Shown here: piece after piece, positions 45,948 through 54,212 of the stretch
Position numbering within the stretch: the first letter of the stretch is position 1
Layout of the letters: each line of letters begins with the position of its first letter
Source of the DNA: G965195345 sp965277775
Lineage (GTDB): Bacteria > Pseudomonadota > Gammaproteobacteria > CAKMZV01
Length of the DNA stretch: 64,000 bases
Direction: 5' to 3'
Assembly (NCBI GenBank): GCA_965277775.1
Contig: OZ255843.1
Coordinates: 1,364,001 to 1,428,000, forward strand
Translations under genes and position numbers: made by a program
Notes under the pieces: model-generated
What the model was told of the DNA's origin: nothing
Database searches by the model: none
Seen by the model: the letters and a program-made list of their open reading frames with translations, nothing else

Positions 45948-47825
45948 ATGTGTGGTATTATAGGCGCGGTTGCTGAAAGAAATGTGGTTCCAATTCTCAT
46001 GGAAGGCCTGCGGCGCTTGGAATACCGCGGTTATGATTCAGCTGGTGTGGCACTGGTTGACCAAAATCAACTGAGCCGTCATCGCTCCTCTGGTAAAGTG
46101 GCCGAATTGGCCAAGCTGATGGAAAAATGCCAACCCACAGGACACGTGGGCATTGCCCATACCCGCTGGGCCACGCACGGTGAACCCTCAGAAAACAATG
46201 CCCATCCCCACACCAGTGGCAACAATCTCGCCTTGGTGCACAATGGCATCTTAGAAAATTATTTAGAACTCAAACAAACCTTGTTAGACCAAGGCATCGA
46301 ATTCCACTCGGAAACCGACTCAGAAGTGATCACCCACTACATCCAGAAGTGTTTACAAGATAGTTCAGAAGCCATTGTGCCAACACTTCAGAATTGCCTC
46401 AAAGCGTTTAAAGGCACCTTTGCTTTGGGTCTGACGGATGTTAATCACCCCGACCGAATTTTTGCCATACGGCAAGATAGCCCCTTGGTTGTGGGTATAG
46501 GAATTGGTGAATACTACATCGCTTCCGACCCTCATGCTTTGGCCGCGGTCACCTTGCAGTACATCGTGCTTGAGGACGGCGACATTGCTGATTTACACAG
46601 AGATCGGGTGCAAATTTTTGATGAACTCGGAAAAACGGTTTATGACAGCCAAGCGGTCGATAAAGCTGAGCGTAAAACAACCACCTTGCAATCGCTTAAC
46701 GCCAGCCATGATAAGGGAGATTACCGCCACTTCATGCTCAAAGAAATTCATGAGCAACCCCAGGCGATCATTAACTCCATGCAAAACGCACTCAGCGGTG
46801 AAAAAGTCAACATCGACGCTTTTGGTATGGAAACCAAAGCCATCGTTGAAAGCATCGATTCCATTTACATTCTCGCCTGTGGCACCAGCTATCATGCGGG
46901 CTTGGTCGCAAAATATTGGATTGAAGACATTGTGGATGTGCAAGTTAATGTCGAAATTGCCAGTGAATTTCGCTATCGCAATCCCGTGATAAAACCGAAT
47001 ACCTTATTCATCGCCATTTCGCAATCGGGTGAGACAGCAGACACCTTAGAAGCGATCAAATTAGTTAAAGAACGCCGTAAGAAAACCGAAAATTTACCCA
47101 TTTTATGTATTTGTAATACACACGACTCCGCCCTCGTTCGACAATCGGACTTGATTTATCTCACCCACGCTGGCGTTGAAGTGGGGGTGGCCTCAACCAA
47201 AGCCTTCACCACACAACTGGTGTCACTCGCGCTGTTTATGGTGGTTGTGGGCAAGGTGAAAAACAAAATTGACACCGAACAAGAAAACCGCATCGTCCAA
47301 GGGCTCAGAAAATTACCCGCATTGATTGTTGATGTCTTAAAACATGAAGCGGAAATTGCCGAATTGGCACAAGACTTTATTGATACCCGAAGTGCCATTT
47401 TCTTGGGCAGAGGGGTGATGTACCCAGTGGCATTGGAAGGCGCACTCAAACTCAAAGAAATATCCTACATCCACGCCGAAGCCTTTGCCGCAGCCGAACT
47501 CAAGCACGGCCCACTGGCCTTGGTTGATGATATGGTCCAAGTCGTTGCCGTTGCACCGCACGATGAACTGCTCGCTAAACTCAAAGCCAACTTGAAAGAA
47601 GTCGGCGCGCGTGGTGGCAAGTTATTGGTTTTTGAAGATGAAAAAGCCAATGTCCGAGACGACAGTGTCGCAAAAGTCATACCCGTCACCTCTGGCGTAG
47701 GCAGAGTAACCTCCCCCATTATTTTCAGCATTCCCCTCCAACTATTAGCCTACCATGCCGCCTTAAACCGCGGAACGGACATTGACCAACCGAGAAACCT
47801 CGCAAAAGCCGTGACAGTTGGGTAA
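45948..47825 (+). CDS. glmS: Glutamine-fructose-6-phosphate aminotransferase (isomerizing)
   Basis: 625 residues. It makes glucosamine 6-phosphate, the entry to cell-wall and LPS amino sugars. The N-terminal nucleophile is Cys2 in MCGIIGAV, with RWATHGEPSENNAHPH in the glutaminase domain; two SIS domains follow (ACGTSYHAGLVAKYWIED, VASTKAFTTQLVSL), ending in DQPRNLAKAVTVG. AGAGAC stands about ten bases before the ATG. No glmU is adjacent and no glmS ribozyme-like structure is seen upstream. Confidence 0.98.
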   Translation: MCGIIGAVAERNVVPILMEGLRRLEYRGYDSAGVALVDQNQLSRHRSSGKVAELAKLMEKCQPTGHVGIAHTRWATHGEPSENNAHPHTSGNNLALVHNGILENYLELKQTLLDQGIEFHSETDSEVITHYIQKCLQDSSEAIVPTLQNCLKAFKGTFALGLTDVNHPDRIFAIRQDSPLVVGIGIGEYYIASDPHALAAVTLQYIVLEDGDIADLHRDRVQIFDELGKTVYDSQAVDKAERKTTTLQSLNASHDKGDYRHFMLKEIHEQPQAIINSMQNALSGEKVNIDAFGMETKAIVESIDSIYILACGTSYHAGLVAKYWIEDIVDVQVNVEIASEFRYRNPVIKPNTLFIAISQSGETADTLEAIKLVKERRKKTENLPILCICNTHDSALVRQSDLIYLTHAGVEVGVASTKAFTTQLVSLALFMVVVGKVKNKIDTEQENRIVQGLRKLPALIVDVLKHEAEIAELAQDFIDTRSAIFLGRGVMYPVALEGALKLKEISYIHAEAFAAAELKHGPLALVDDMVQVVAVAPHDELLAKLKANLKEVGARGGKLLVFEDEKANVRDDSVAKVIPVTSGVGRVTSPIIFSIPLQLLAYHAALNRGTDIDQPRNLAKAVTVG

Positions 47826-48077
47826 TAGTTTTTCACCCTAACAGCCAAAGTATTTTCAAACGTTTAAAAGTAACAATTTCTAAGTGGCTCTGACACAATC
47901 AGTGCCATGATATTTTTTACAAGTCGTTGCTGTTCTATAAAAGAAATGGGATTTTCTTTACACCTTTCAGGGATTTTCACTCATGAAGCGTTTATGTAGA
48001 AGCATTGACAAGGATGTTTAGACATTCATGTCAACAAAGTGGTTTTGAAGTAAATATTTAAAATTGAATTAATTGCA
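47826..48077. other. Gene-free stretch after glmS
   Basis: No open frame of note, no repeat and no clear terminator for glmS were seen before the candidate small-RNA promoter at 48078. Composition becomes strongly AT-rich towards the right end. Confidence 0.4.
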
Positions 48078-48106
48078 TTGAATTTTTATAAAAATAGTGC
48101 TATGCT
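48078..48106 (+). promoter_or_regulatory. Candidate sigma-70 promoter of a small RNA
   Basis: TTGAAT (48078-48083) and TATGCT (48101-48106) are separated by 17 bases. The predicted start, about 48113, falls right at the first base of a 9-bp hairpin. Confidence 0.55.
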
Positions 48107-48215
48107 GAAAGTGGCTAAAAATAGGGATTTTTGGCAAAATATTCAAATAATTGGTTATTTTATTTATTTTTTGAGAGTGATTGCAAATAAATGTGCGTAT
48201 ATTGATTATGTAAGT

Positions 48216-48272
48216 TCATGACTCTGGATATGATGACTTAAAAACATCAGTTAAATTGTTAAAAACTTTCAT
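48216..48272 (-). CDS. Possible 18-residue micro-ORF on the strand opposite the small RNA
   Basis: ATG at 48270-48272 preceded by AAAGGAGGAG with ideal spacing (ATACT between); stop TGA at 48216-48218. The peptide would be MKVFNNLTDVFKSSYPES. The binding site is the strongest in the window, and a hairpin stands just before it. Against this, the peptide is very short and unrecognised, no gene follows on that strand, and the same bases are explained by the plus-strand RNA. Confidence 0.3.
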   Translation of the reverse strand: MKVFNNLTDVFKSSYPES

Positions 48273-48294
48273 AGTATCTCCTCCTTTGGTTGGT

Positions 48295-48328
48295 TGCCGC
48301 GGTTCTTCGGAATCGCGGCATTTTTTTT
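48295..48328 (+). terminator. UUCG-capped rho-independent terminator
   Basis: TGCCGCGGTTC pairs with GAATCGCGGCA across an extra-stable C(UUCG)G tetraloop, with one G-T pair, followed by eight T. On the minus strand the loop would be CGAA preceded by eight A, so the forward sense is the functional one. Confidence 0.9.
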
Positions 48329-48456
48329 GGCATCAAAAAATGATCAAAAAACCCATTCGGCCGATTAATTCAGCAACATTTTGGATTTTCCGAGTTTATC
48401 AATGCTTGTTTGATCCGCTGTTCATTAAGGACAACCTTAATTAATGCGTTTGAGAT

Positions 48457-48483
48457 TTCACGCCCTCGTTTAGAAGGCGTGAA
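48457..48483 (-). terminator. Hairpin downstream of gspG
   Basis: An 11-bp stem (TTCACGCCCTC at 48457-48467 with GAAGGCGTGAA at 48473-48483) with a five-base loop stands 24 bases past the gspG stop. There is no proper T-run on the minus strand, so termination would be weak or protein-aided. Confidence 0.45.
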
Positions 48484-48506
48484 GGGAGATTTGATTGAAT
48501 GTGGCT

Positions 48507-48917
48507 TTAATTCCAGTTGCCAATATCAGCATTAACGCCTTCGCCACCTGGCGAGCCATCTTTGCCGAATGAATAGATGTCGTAGGAGCCGTTGATGCCT
48601 GGGCTCAGGTATTGATATTCGTTACCCCAAGGGTCTTTGGGCACGCGTTCCAAATAGTCACCTGCTAAGGCATTTAAACCTGCGCCAGTATCGGGATAAT
48701 CAAAATTATCCAATTTATATAAGCTGACGGCGCCTTCAATCGCCCTGATGTCTTGGCGGGCTTTTTGGACCCGTGCTTCATCAGGTCTATCTAAAATTTT
48801 GGGTACGACTATGGCGGCCAACACCCCAAGAATAACGACCACGATCATGACCTCAATCAGGGTGAATCCCCTTTGAGCTAATCTGCGTTTGTGATTCAAT
48901 TTTTTGAAATGTCTCAT
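48507..48917 (-). CDS. gspG: GspG-like major pseudopilin of type II secretion
   Basis: 136 residues. The prepilin site RG/FTLIEVMIVVVILGVLAA begins at about residue 17, with Glu at +5 of the mature protein. The C-terminal half has the GspG features LERVPKDPWGNEYQYLSPG and an Asp-rich calcium loop (FGKDGSPGGEG). It would build the periplasmic pseudopilus after cleavage by a prepilin peptidase. No other gsp gene lies in the window. Its start overlaps the mvaS stop by four bases, an odd pairing. Confidence 0.93.
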   Translation of the reverse strand: MRHFKKLNHKRRLAQRGFTLIEVMIVVVILGVLAAIVVPKILDRPDEARVQKARQDIRAIEGAVSLYKLDNFDYPDTGAGLNALAGDYLERVPKDPWGNEYQYLSPGINGSYDIYSFGKDGSPGGEGVNADIGNWN

Positions 48918-50080
48918 TGATTTTCCTCGTATATCCGTTTGTGATCTTTGATACCAGACAGGCGAAAACGGCCGGTGGTATAGCGATCAATTGAATGCCC
49001 AGAACCGTCTTCGGGCAATTGAAAATGATAAAAGTTAATGTATTCCTCATAGCTGAGGGCTTTTCGGTTGGCAAACATGGAGCGATGGTGTTTAGATTTC
49101 AGATGCGATTGATAGCCTGAAATCAACTTTCCAGAAAAAAATTCAGCGCTAAATCCAGAGCCATAGCTGAACAGCCCAATGATTTGTTCGCTTAAATCTT
49201 TTTCGTTGTTATCTAATAGGGAACACAGCGCAATATAAAGTGAAGCCGTATAAGAATTGCCAATTAATCGATTGTAAACCAGACTGGATTTGGCATCTTC
49301 AATGTGCTGTGCTAATTCCTTCGAGTCTTTGCGAAATAAGATTCTCAAGGCTTTTTCTGCAATGCGGGTAAATGGCAAATGGAATAACAGGTGACTGATG
49401 TCTTGTAAGGTTTCCGAAGCGCCTTGGTGATGACGTTTTATGCATTCTTGGAGCGCGCTCAAATAAACGCGGGTTGAATATTTGCCGTCCACAATGGCTG
49501 CTTTGCGATAGTTTGGTCGCCAAAAGTCCATAACTTCACCCGTATAGACCGCTGATTTGCCATTTAGGCTCATGATTCGTGGTGAGGCGCTAACCAGCAT
49601 GGCCACTGCACCACAACCTTGTGTGGCTTCGCCGGGTGAATCAAGTTCATAACGCGCATTGTCTGAGCCAATGACGAGCACCTTATCTTCTGGGTTTTGT
49701 GCCACCATGTTACGCGCCATTTGCAGAGCAAAAGTGCCACTGTAGCAAGCTTGTTTTAACTCAATGACGCGACAATCGTCAACCAAGCCCAACAAACGGT
49801 GTAGAAAAGCCCCAGCAGATTTTGATTGGTCAACGCCTGTTTCAGTTGCAAAGAATAATGTTTTGATTTTGTTTAAGTCTTCGCCTTCTAAAGCAATTTT
49901 TGAGGCATTTGCCGCCAAGGTTACAATGTCTTCATCGGGCGGTAACACGCTCATTTTTTCCTGACCGATACCATCGTAATACTTGTTTGCATCCTGCCCT
50001 TGCTTCTTAGCAAGATCAGCCAAATCCAAATAGAAAGGAGATGTGTAAAACGCAAGCGCATCTATGCCAATGTTCATCAT
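48914..50080 (-). CDS. mvaS: Hydroxymethylglutaryl-CoA synthase (mevalonate pathway type)
   Basis: 388 residues, thiolase fold. It condenses acetyl-CoA and acetoacetyl-CoA to HMG-CoA. The general-base Glu is in FFATETGVDQSKSAG, the nucleophile Cys in ELKQACYSGTFALQ, and the His in FHLPFTRIAEKAL; GLFSYGSGFSAEF is conserved near the end. IGIDALAFYTSPFYLDLADLA-type openings (here quoted as IGIDALAFYTSP) are usual in bacterial MvaS. The mevalonate pathway is uncommon in gammaproteobacteria. No other pathway gene is nearby, so a beta-branching polyketide role is the alternative but lacks any context. It overlaps gspG by four bases. Confidence 0.9.
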   Translation of the reverse strand: MMNIGIDALAFYTSPFYLDLADLAKKQGQDANKYYDGIGQEKMSVLPPDEDIVTLAANASKIALEGEDLNKIKTLFFATETGVDQSKSAGAFLHRLLGLVDDCRVIELKQACYSGTFALQMARNMVAQNPEDKVLVIGSDNARYELDSPGEATQGCGAVAMLVSASPRIMSLNGKSAVYTGEVMDFWRPNYRKAAIVDGKYSTRVYLSALQECIKRHHQGASETLQDISHLLFHLPFTRIAEKALRILFRKDSKELAQHIEDAKSSLVYNRLIGNSYTASLYIALCSLLDNNEKDLSEQIIGLFSYGSGFSAEFFSGKLISGYQSHLKSKHHRSMFANRKALSYEEYINFYHFQLPEDGSGHSIDRYTTGRFRLSGIKDHKRIYEENQ

Positions 50081-50301
50081 TCTTTAGTAAGTTGGATAAG
50101 AGTAAAAGCAGTCATTTTTAGTTTGAGTAAGGCGGTTATTATAATTTATTTCAGTACAAATTATAAGTGAACTAATAATACGTGAACAAATGATATAAAC
50201 CGCATTCATCAAAACCGAACGCGCGCAAATCAAGTGCGTTTGAATCAGTGTCATCAAGCGTGAACCGCTGACCTCAATCTGTGTTTTTAACGATGGAATG
50301 A

Positions 50302-51033
50302 TTAGGCAGATTTTAGATGTTTTTGATTGATGAATTGCTGAATCCAGCGCGCAAAAATCACACCCTCATTTTGATTGTGCTTCAAGGTCTCCATCGCTTC
50401 GCTATAGGTTGCTTCAGAAAACCGATCTTGAACAACAGGTAACAGCGCATTCATATATTCATTTGAGAACTCAGGGTGACCTTGAATCGTTAGGATATGG
50501 TCGTCGATTACCAAACAACTGTGTGGGCAGAAATCATCGCCACTGATGATCTGTGCATTGGGTGGCAACTCGGTCACTTGGTCTTGGTGGATGTGGGCAA
50601 TGTTTAAAGATTTAGGTGTATCCGACAGCCAGGGCAATGTTGCAGGAAATTGCACTTCAGAAACCCCTAAACCCCAACCATGTTCAGACTTTTCTACTCG
50701 GCCACCCAAGGCTTTAGAGACCACTTGATGACCAAAGCAAATGCCGACCAAAGGAATTCTTTTCTGGTTAATGGCTTGGATGAACTTTTCTAATGCCCGA
50801 ATCCAAGGGAAATCATCGTAAGCCGAATATTTACTGCCCGTAATGAAATAGGCATTGAAATCTTCAACCTGTGCGGGCAAGTCACCATCAATCGTTCTGA
50901 AAATACTGAATTCAGAATCCGGAAAAAATGGCTTAAAAAAGCGATGATACTTGACCCCGTCATTGGGAAACTGAGGCTCTAAATCGGGTCGGTCTTCGTT
51001 ACAATTTAAAATGGCAATCTTATGCATCGTCAA
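50302..51033 (-). CDS. Class I glutamine amidotransferase-like protein (GMP synthase type)
   Basis: 243 residues if it starts at the TTG at 51033, which has AGGAG at six-base spacing; the first ATG (51027, two codons in) is 12 bases from that site. The nucleophile elbow is GICFGHQVV and the His-Glu pair is in IQGHPEFS, so the triad is complete. YFITGSKYSAYDDFPWI is typical of stand-alone members such as YbiU-like or gamma-glutamyl hydrolase-like proteins. The substrate is unknown. It lies alone, upstream of mvaS with a 220-base gap. Confidence 0.88.
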   Translation of the reverse strand: MTMHKIAILNCNEDRPDLEPQFPNDGVKYHRFFKPFFPDSEFSIFRTIDGDLPAQVEDFNAYFITGSKYSAYDDFPWIRALEKFIQAINQKRIPLVGICFGHQVVSKALGGRVEKSEHGWGLGVSEVQFPATLPWLSDTPKSLNIAHIHQDQVTELPPNAQIISGDDFCPHSCLVIDDHILTIQGHPEFSNEYMNALLPVVQDRFSEATYSEAMETLKHNQNEGVIFARWIQQFINQKHLKSA

Positions 51034-51108
51034 TCTAATCTCCTAATCCACTAAAGCTAAGCAAAACAAATCTAATGAAAGGTTTATTATATGAATTTAA
51101 CATCCAGC

Positions 51109-51146
51109 ATTCTATACGATTTACACGTTTAGGTAGTATATAGAAT
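51109..51146. promoter_or_regulatory. Inverted repeat upstream of the toxin-antitoxin genes
   Basis: ATTCTATA (51109-51116) and TATAGAAT (51139-51146) form an exact 8-bp inverted repeat 22 bases apart, in the 280-base region before the XRE-ImmA gene. It could be an operator for that repressor; the distance of 170 bases to the start codon makes this uncertain. Confidence 0.3.
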
Positions 51147-51316
51147 TGATGATTATGGTGTTTTGCTTATTGCATCAAGGGGGAGATGAACGAGTCCATT
51201 TCCAGCAAGCGAACGAATTTGTTACAAACTTGCACCTCACAGAGGCGTAACGCTTGAAAAAGGCATTCTTTAATGAATTTCTTCCATATAACTTGCACGT
51301 GTATTAAAATGTATTG

Positions 51317-52453
51317 ATGGCACAAATAGCATCAAATTTCAATCTTAATCTAAGAGCGCTTACACATTGTCGTGAGCAAATGGGACTATCCTTGGATGAA
51401 GCCCGAGAAGAGACAAAGATTGGCACTATTAGCAAGATAGAGAGCGGGGCTAAGCGTCCTACCTACAAACAGCTTGACAAACTGGCTGATTTATACAAGG
51501 TTCCTCGCTGGGTATTTATTGCCGATGAGTTGCCTTCGGAGTATCTATACACTAACAAGCCGTCTTTTAGAAGATTTAAAGATTCAATTGTTTTTAAAGA
51601 CTATAAAGTTCGTCAATTAATTACCCAAGTAGAGCAATACCGTGATTTATTCATTGAGCTGCATGATGATTTAGAAGATTCATTGCCACCCTATGAGCCA
51701 CCCTCTCTCAGTAGAAATGAAAAAACTGAATATATCGCTCATAGGGTGCGGAAATGGTTAGATATTAGTGATGATCAATTTTTAAAGTTCGAGGCACTGA
51801 AAGAGAAGTTGCAGCAAAAAAGTATTTTTATATTTTTAACCAGCAAATACAAAGGCTGGTCGAAAATTGATCAAGAATTTAGAGGATTAACTGTTAGCCA
51901 CGATACTATCCCTATAATTATTATCAATAACTCTGATAGTAAAAAAGCGCAATCATTCACTCTTATGCACGAGTTGGCACATTTACTTAGAGGCGATAGC
52001 AGTATTGATGGGAAGTCCACTGAATACTCTGCGATTGAACAGTGGTGCGACCAATTTGCTGGAGAGTTTTTAATGCCTGCAAAATCAAAGCATTGGGATG
52101 TGTCTGATATAGAAGATTTAGAGGGTGTTAAAGCATTAGCCAAAAAATTTCAAGTAAGCCCTTATGCCTGCTTAGTTCGCTTAAGACAACTAAACAAAAT
52201 ATCTCAGTCCCAATACCATAAATTAAATGAAGCGAGAGAAGATGAGTACCTGAAACTAGATCAAAAATTAAAACTAAGCAGAGGCGGTCCAATTAGAAAT
52301 AGAGCAAAAGAAATAACCGATCAATTTGGCAAAAACTTTGTTCGTGCGGTGCTAAATACTTGGCATAACCAAGATATTACCTTGCATAAAACCATTAAAT
52401 TGCTCGACTTAAAGCGACCTAATCAGATCCGAGATTTAGAAAGCATCATATGA
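51317..52453 (+). CDS. XRE-family regulator fused to an ImmA/IrrE metallopeptidase domain (antitoxin)
   Basis: 378 residues from the ATG at 51317 (a TTG stands directly before it). Residues 10-65 are a helix-turn-helix (MGLSLDEAREETKIGT, SKIESGAKRPTYKQLDKLA). The central and C-terminal part is ImmA/IrrE with the zinc motif TLMHELAHLLRG and a downstream Glu in DQFAGEFLMPA. Such proteins repress their own operon and can be paired with PIN toxins. The next gene, a DUF4411 PIN protein, overlaps it by four bases, so this is probably the antitoxin or regulator. Confidence 0.9.
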   Translation: MAQIASNFNLNLRALTHCREQMGLSLDEAREETKIGTISKIESGAKRPTYKQLDKLADLYKVPRWVFIADELPSEYLYTNKPSFRRFKDSIVFKDYKVRQLITQVEQYRDLFIELHDDLEDSLPPYEPPSLSRNEKTEYIAHRVRKWLDISDDQFLKFEALKEKLQQKSIFIFLTSKYKGWSKIDQEFRGLTVSHDTIPIIIINNSDSKKAQSFTLMHELAHLLRGDSSIDGKSTEYSAIEQWCDQFAGEFLMPAKSKHWDVSDIEDLEGVKALAKKFQVSPYACLVRLRQLNKISQSQYHKLNEAREDEYLKLDQKLKLSRGGPIRNRAKEITDQFGKNFVRAVLNTWHNQDITLHKTIKLLDLKRPNQIRDLESII

Positions 52454-52983
52454 AGAATCATGACGAGGGAAGTCTAAAATATTGTTTCGATGCAAATATT
52501 TTTATAACCACTTGGTATCAAACTTACCCACCAGAAATATTTGAAAGCCTATGGGACCAGTTAAAAAATTCAAAGGATGAAATAATTTTGATTAAAGAAA
52601 TTTTCGATGAGATAGAACCTATTACTGGAAATAATAGAAAAATTCATAGCACGGAAGAATTAGAGAAAAAAAACGCACTTCGCACGTGGCTAGAAGATAA
52701 TAAATTTGATGCTTTAGTTGTAGAAGAACCAGTGCATAGCATCGCACTCTCAATGGAAAAAAAGTACCAAATTAAACACAATAGCAAAGGGGCGAGTGTA
52801 AATGATATTTTACTTATTGCATATGCGAAGCACCACAACTATTCAGTTGTTACCTTCGAAGCGCAACAACCTCAAATACCTGAAGATAAGTCAAAATACA
52901 AAATACCCTTAATATGTAAAGATCAAAATGTGGAATATCTCAATTTTGTTGAATTTTTGAGGGAGGTTGGAATCAAAATATAA
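52450..52983 (+). CDS. DUF4411 PIN-domain ribonuclease toxin
   Basis: 177 residues. The PIN acidic residues are seen in YCFDANIFITTWYQTYPP near the N-terminus, KEIFDEIEPI, ASVNDILLIAYAKHH and VVTFEAQQP. This set is typical of DUF4411, which is usually encoded next to an XRE-ImmA protein, as here. It probably cuts RNA when freed from its partner. It ends a two-gene operon; the downstream gap of 219 bases shows no clear terminator. Confidence 0.87.
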   Translation: MKNHDEGSLKYCFDANIFITTWYQTYPPEIFESLWDQLKNSKDEIILIKEIFDEIEPITGNNRKIHSTEELEKKNALRTWLEDNKFDALVVEEPVHSIALSMEKKYQIKHNSKGASVNDILLIAYAKHHNYSVVTFEAQQPQIPEDKSKYKIPLICKDQNVEYLNFVEFLREVGIKI

Positions 52984-53202
52984 CTATGAATCGTAAAAAG
53001 ACGGAATTAGCCTATCGGTAGAGACAAGTGAATTCGGCTTGACCGCTATTTCTTGGAAATCCCTGAGAAGCCAATCATGCTAAAGAGCCTTTAGCTTAAA
53101 ACAATATATTCGATAACAAGTTTATATTTGATGACAACCCACTCGCGCTGAAAGTAATGAAATGTCCGATTCTACCAACCATAGCAATTTTGAAAATCTA
53201 AA

Positions 53203-53640
53203 ATGACAATAAACTACATTGAAATTAATAAGAAAGCATTAGAGCTAATGCTTTCAATTAAAAACCATACGCCCGCAATTGATAAGCAATTACAGACATT
53301 AGTCGAGATACGTGTTTCTCAAATTAACGGCTGTGCGTTCTGTGTAGATATGCATACAAGCGAAGCAAGAGCCTTAGGTGTACAGCAACAGTTACTGGAC
53401 TGTTTGCCGGTATGGAAAGAAAGTCAGTTATTTTCTGATGTGGAAATAGTCGCTTTGCAATGGGCCGAATGTGTTACAAATATTTCAACAGAACCAGACA
53501 TAGAGGGCAAACTTAAGATGCTTCTTAATCATTTTAGTGAAGCAGAGGCAGTTGATCTCACCATCATCATTGCCTTAATGAACAGTTTAAACAGATTGGC
53601 GATTAGTTTCGGGGATAAGCCACCGAAGCGAAAGGCATAA
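53203..53640 (+). CDS. Carboxymuconolactone decarboxylase/AhpD-like protein
   Basis: 145 residues, all-helical. The redox motif CAFCVDMHTSEARALG (CxxC plus His) marks the AhpD/YnjA side of the family, which are peroxidase-type antioxidant proteins and not decarboxylases. The C-terminal NSLNRLAISFG is typical. It is monocistronic and is followed by a stretch with several inverted repeats. Confidence 0.9.
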   Translation: MTINYIEINKKALELMLSIKNHTPAIDKQLQTLVEIRVSQINGCAFCVDMHTSEARALGVQQQLLDCLPVWKESQLFSDVEIVALQWAECVTNISTEPDIEGKLKMLLNHFSEAEAVDLTIIIALMNSLNRLAISFGDKPPKRKA

Positions 53641-53691
53641 CCAACGATTGCATTTGGTGTTGGCAAAAAGTCCAGACATCTGATGCAATGC

Positions 53692-53741
53692 TTAGGCAGT
53701 TGATCACACAGACTTCTGCCTAATTTTGATTTTTCTGTGTG
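53692..53741 (+). promoter_or_regulatory. Predicted H-type RNA pseudoknot just before the VOC gene's ribosome-binding site
   Basis: Two exact 8-bp pairings interlock: TTAGGCAG (53692-53699) with CTGCCTAA (53716-53723), and CACACAGA (53705-53712) with TCTGTGTG (53734-53741). Loops are 5, 3 and 10 bases. The second stem runs into five T and then GGAG, so it could also act as a terminator-like switch that competes with the first stem. This is the place and topology of small translation-controlling riboswitches, but no known class was recognised. Confidence 0.45.
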
Positions 53742-53757
53742 TTTTTGGAGAATTTAT

Positions 53758-54135
53758 ATGAGTAATCCAGTCGTTTTTTTTGATATTTATGTCAATGATA
53801 TTACAAGAGCTAAAAAGTTCTACGAGTCAGTGTTCGGTGTTACTTTAGAAAAGGTGGATGACCCAACTGATTCAACGGTTGAAATGATGTTCTTTCCCTC
53901 TGAATTTTCACAATATGGTTGCACGGGCTCAATTGTGAAAAGAGATGGTTGTCCAGCTGGTGGAGGCAATACGATCATTTATTTTGCCTGCGAGGATTGT
54001 GCTGTTGAAGAAGCAAGAGTAGAGGATGCAGGAGGCAAAATCGTCCAATCAAAATTCGCAATTGGTCAATTTGGGTTTTGTGTGGTTGCTATAGATACGG
54101 AAGGTAACACCATCGGTTTACATTCGGAAAAATAA
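53758..54135 (+). CDS. VOC (glyoxalase/bleomycin resistance-like) family protein
   Basis: 125 residues from the ATG at 53758, which has GGAG seven bases upstream; an earlier in-frame ATG lies inside the structured leader. The vicinal-oxygen-chelate fold shows VFFDIYVNDITRAKKFYES at the start and FGFCVVAIDTEGNTIGLHS at the end. It belongs to the small group related to PhnB/YaeR-like proteins of unknown substrate. A leader RNA structure precedes it, so its translation may be controlled. Confidence 0.9.
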   Translation: MSNPVVFFDIYVNDITRAKKFYESVFGVTLEKVDDPTDSTVEMMFFPSEFSQYGCTGSIVKRDGCPAGGGNTIIYFACEDCAVEEARVEDAGGKIVQSKFAIGQFGFCVVAIDTEGNTIGLHSEK

Positions 54136-54212
54136 CAACGGCAAAGTGGTATCTCAGGTCTTAGGCGTTGGCTGAAAACCCATAGCAACACTAACAAAAT
54201 GAGATAGCACGT

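Larger units (their letters stand above)
48113..48328 (+). ncRNA. Candidate small RNA of about 215 nt with an anti-Shine-Dalgarno tract
   Basis: No long open frame lies between the promoter at 48078-48106 and the terminator ending at 48328. A 5' hairpin (GCTAAAAAT with ATTTTTGGC, loop AGGG, 48114-48135) begins at the predicted 5' end. A second imperfect hairpin lies at about 48212-48239. Just before the terminator is the unpaired tract CTCCTCCTTT (48278-48287), complementary to strong ribosome-binding sites. CU-rich single-stranded seeds before a terminator are known in proteobacterial riboregulators that block translation. No match to a named RNA family was recognised. An alternative is a minus-strand micro-ORF whose ribosome-binding site is this same tract. 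Confidence 0.5.

Noticed and set aside
48256..48444. 62-codon forward frame spanning the UUCG terminator
   Set aside because: It reads through a strong terminator stem, has no ribosome-binding site and no recognisable product.
52984..53202. Possible tRNA in the gap after the DUF4411 gene
   Set aside because: Small paired segments exist, but no cloverleaf with a T-loop GTTCRA and CCA-proximal stem could be built.
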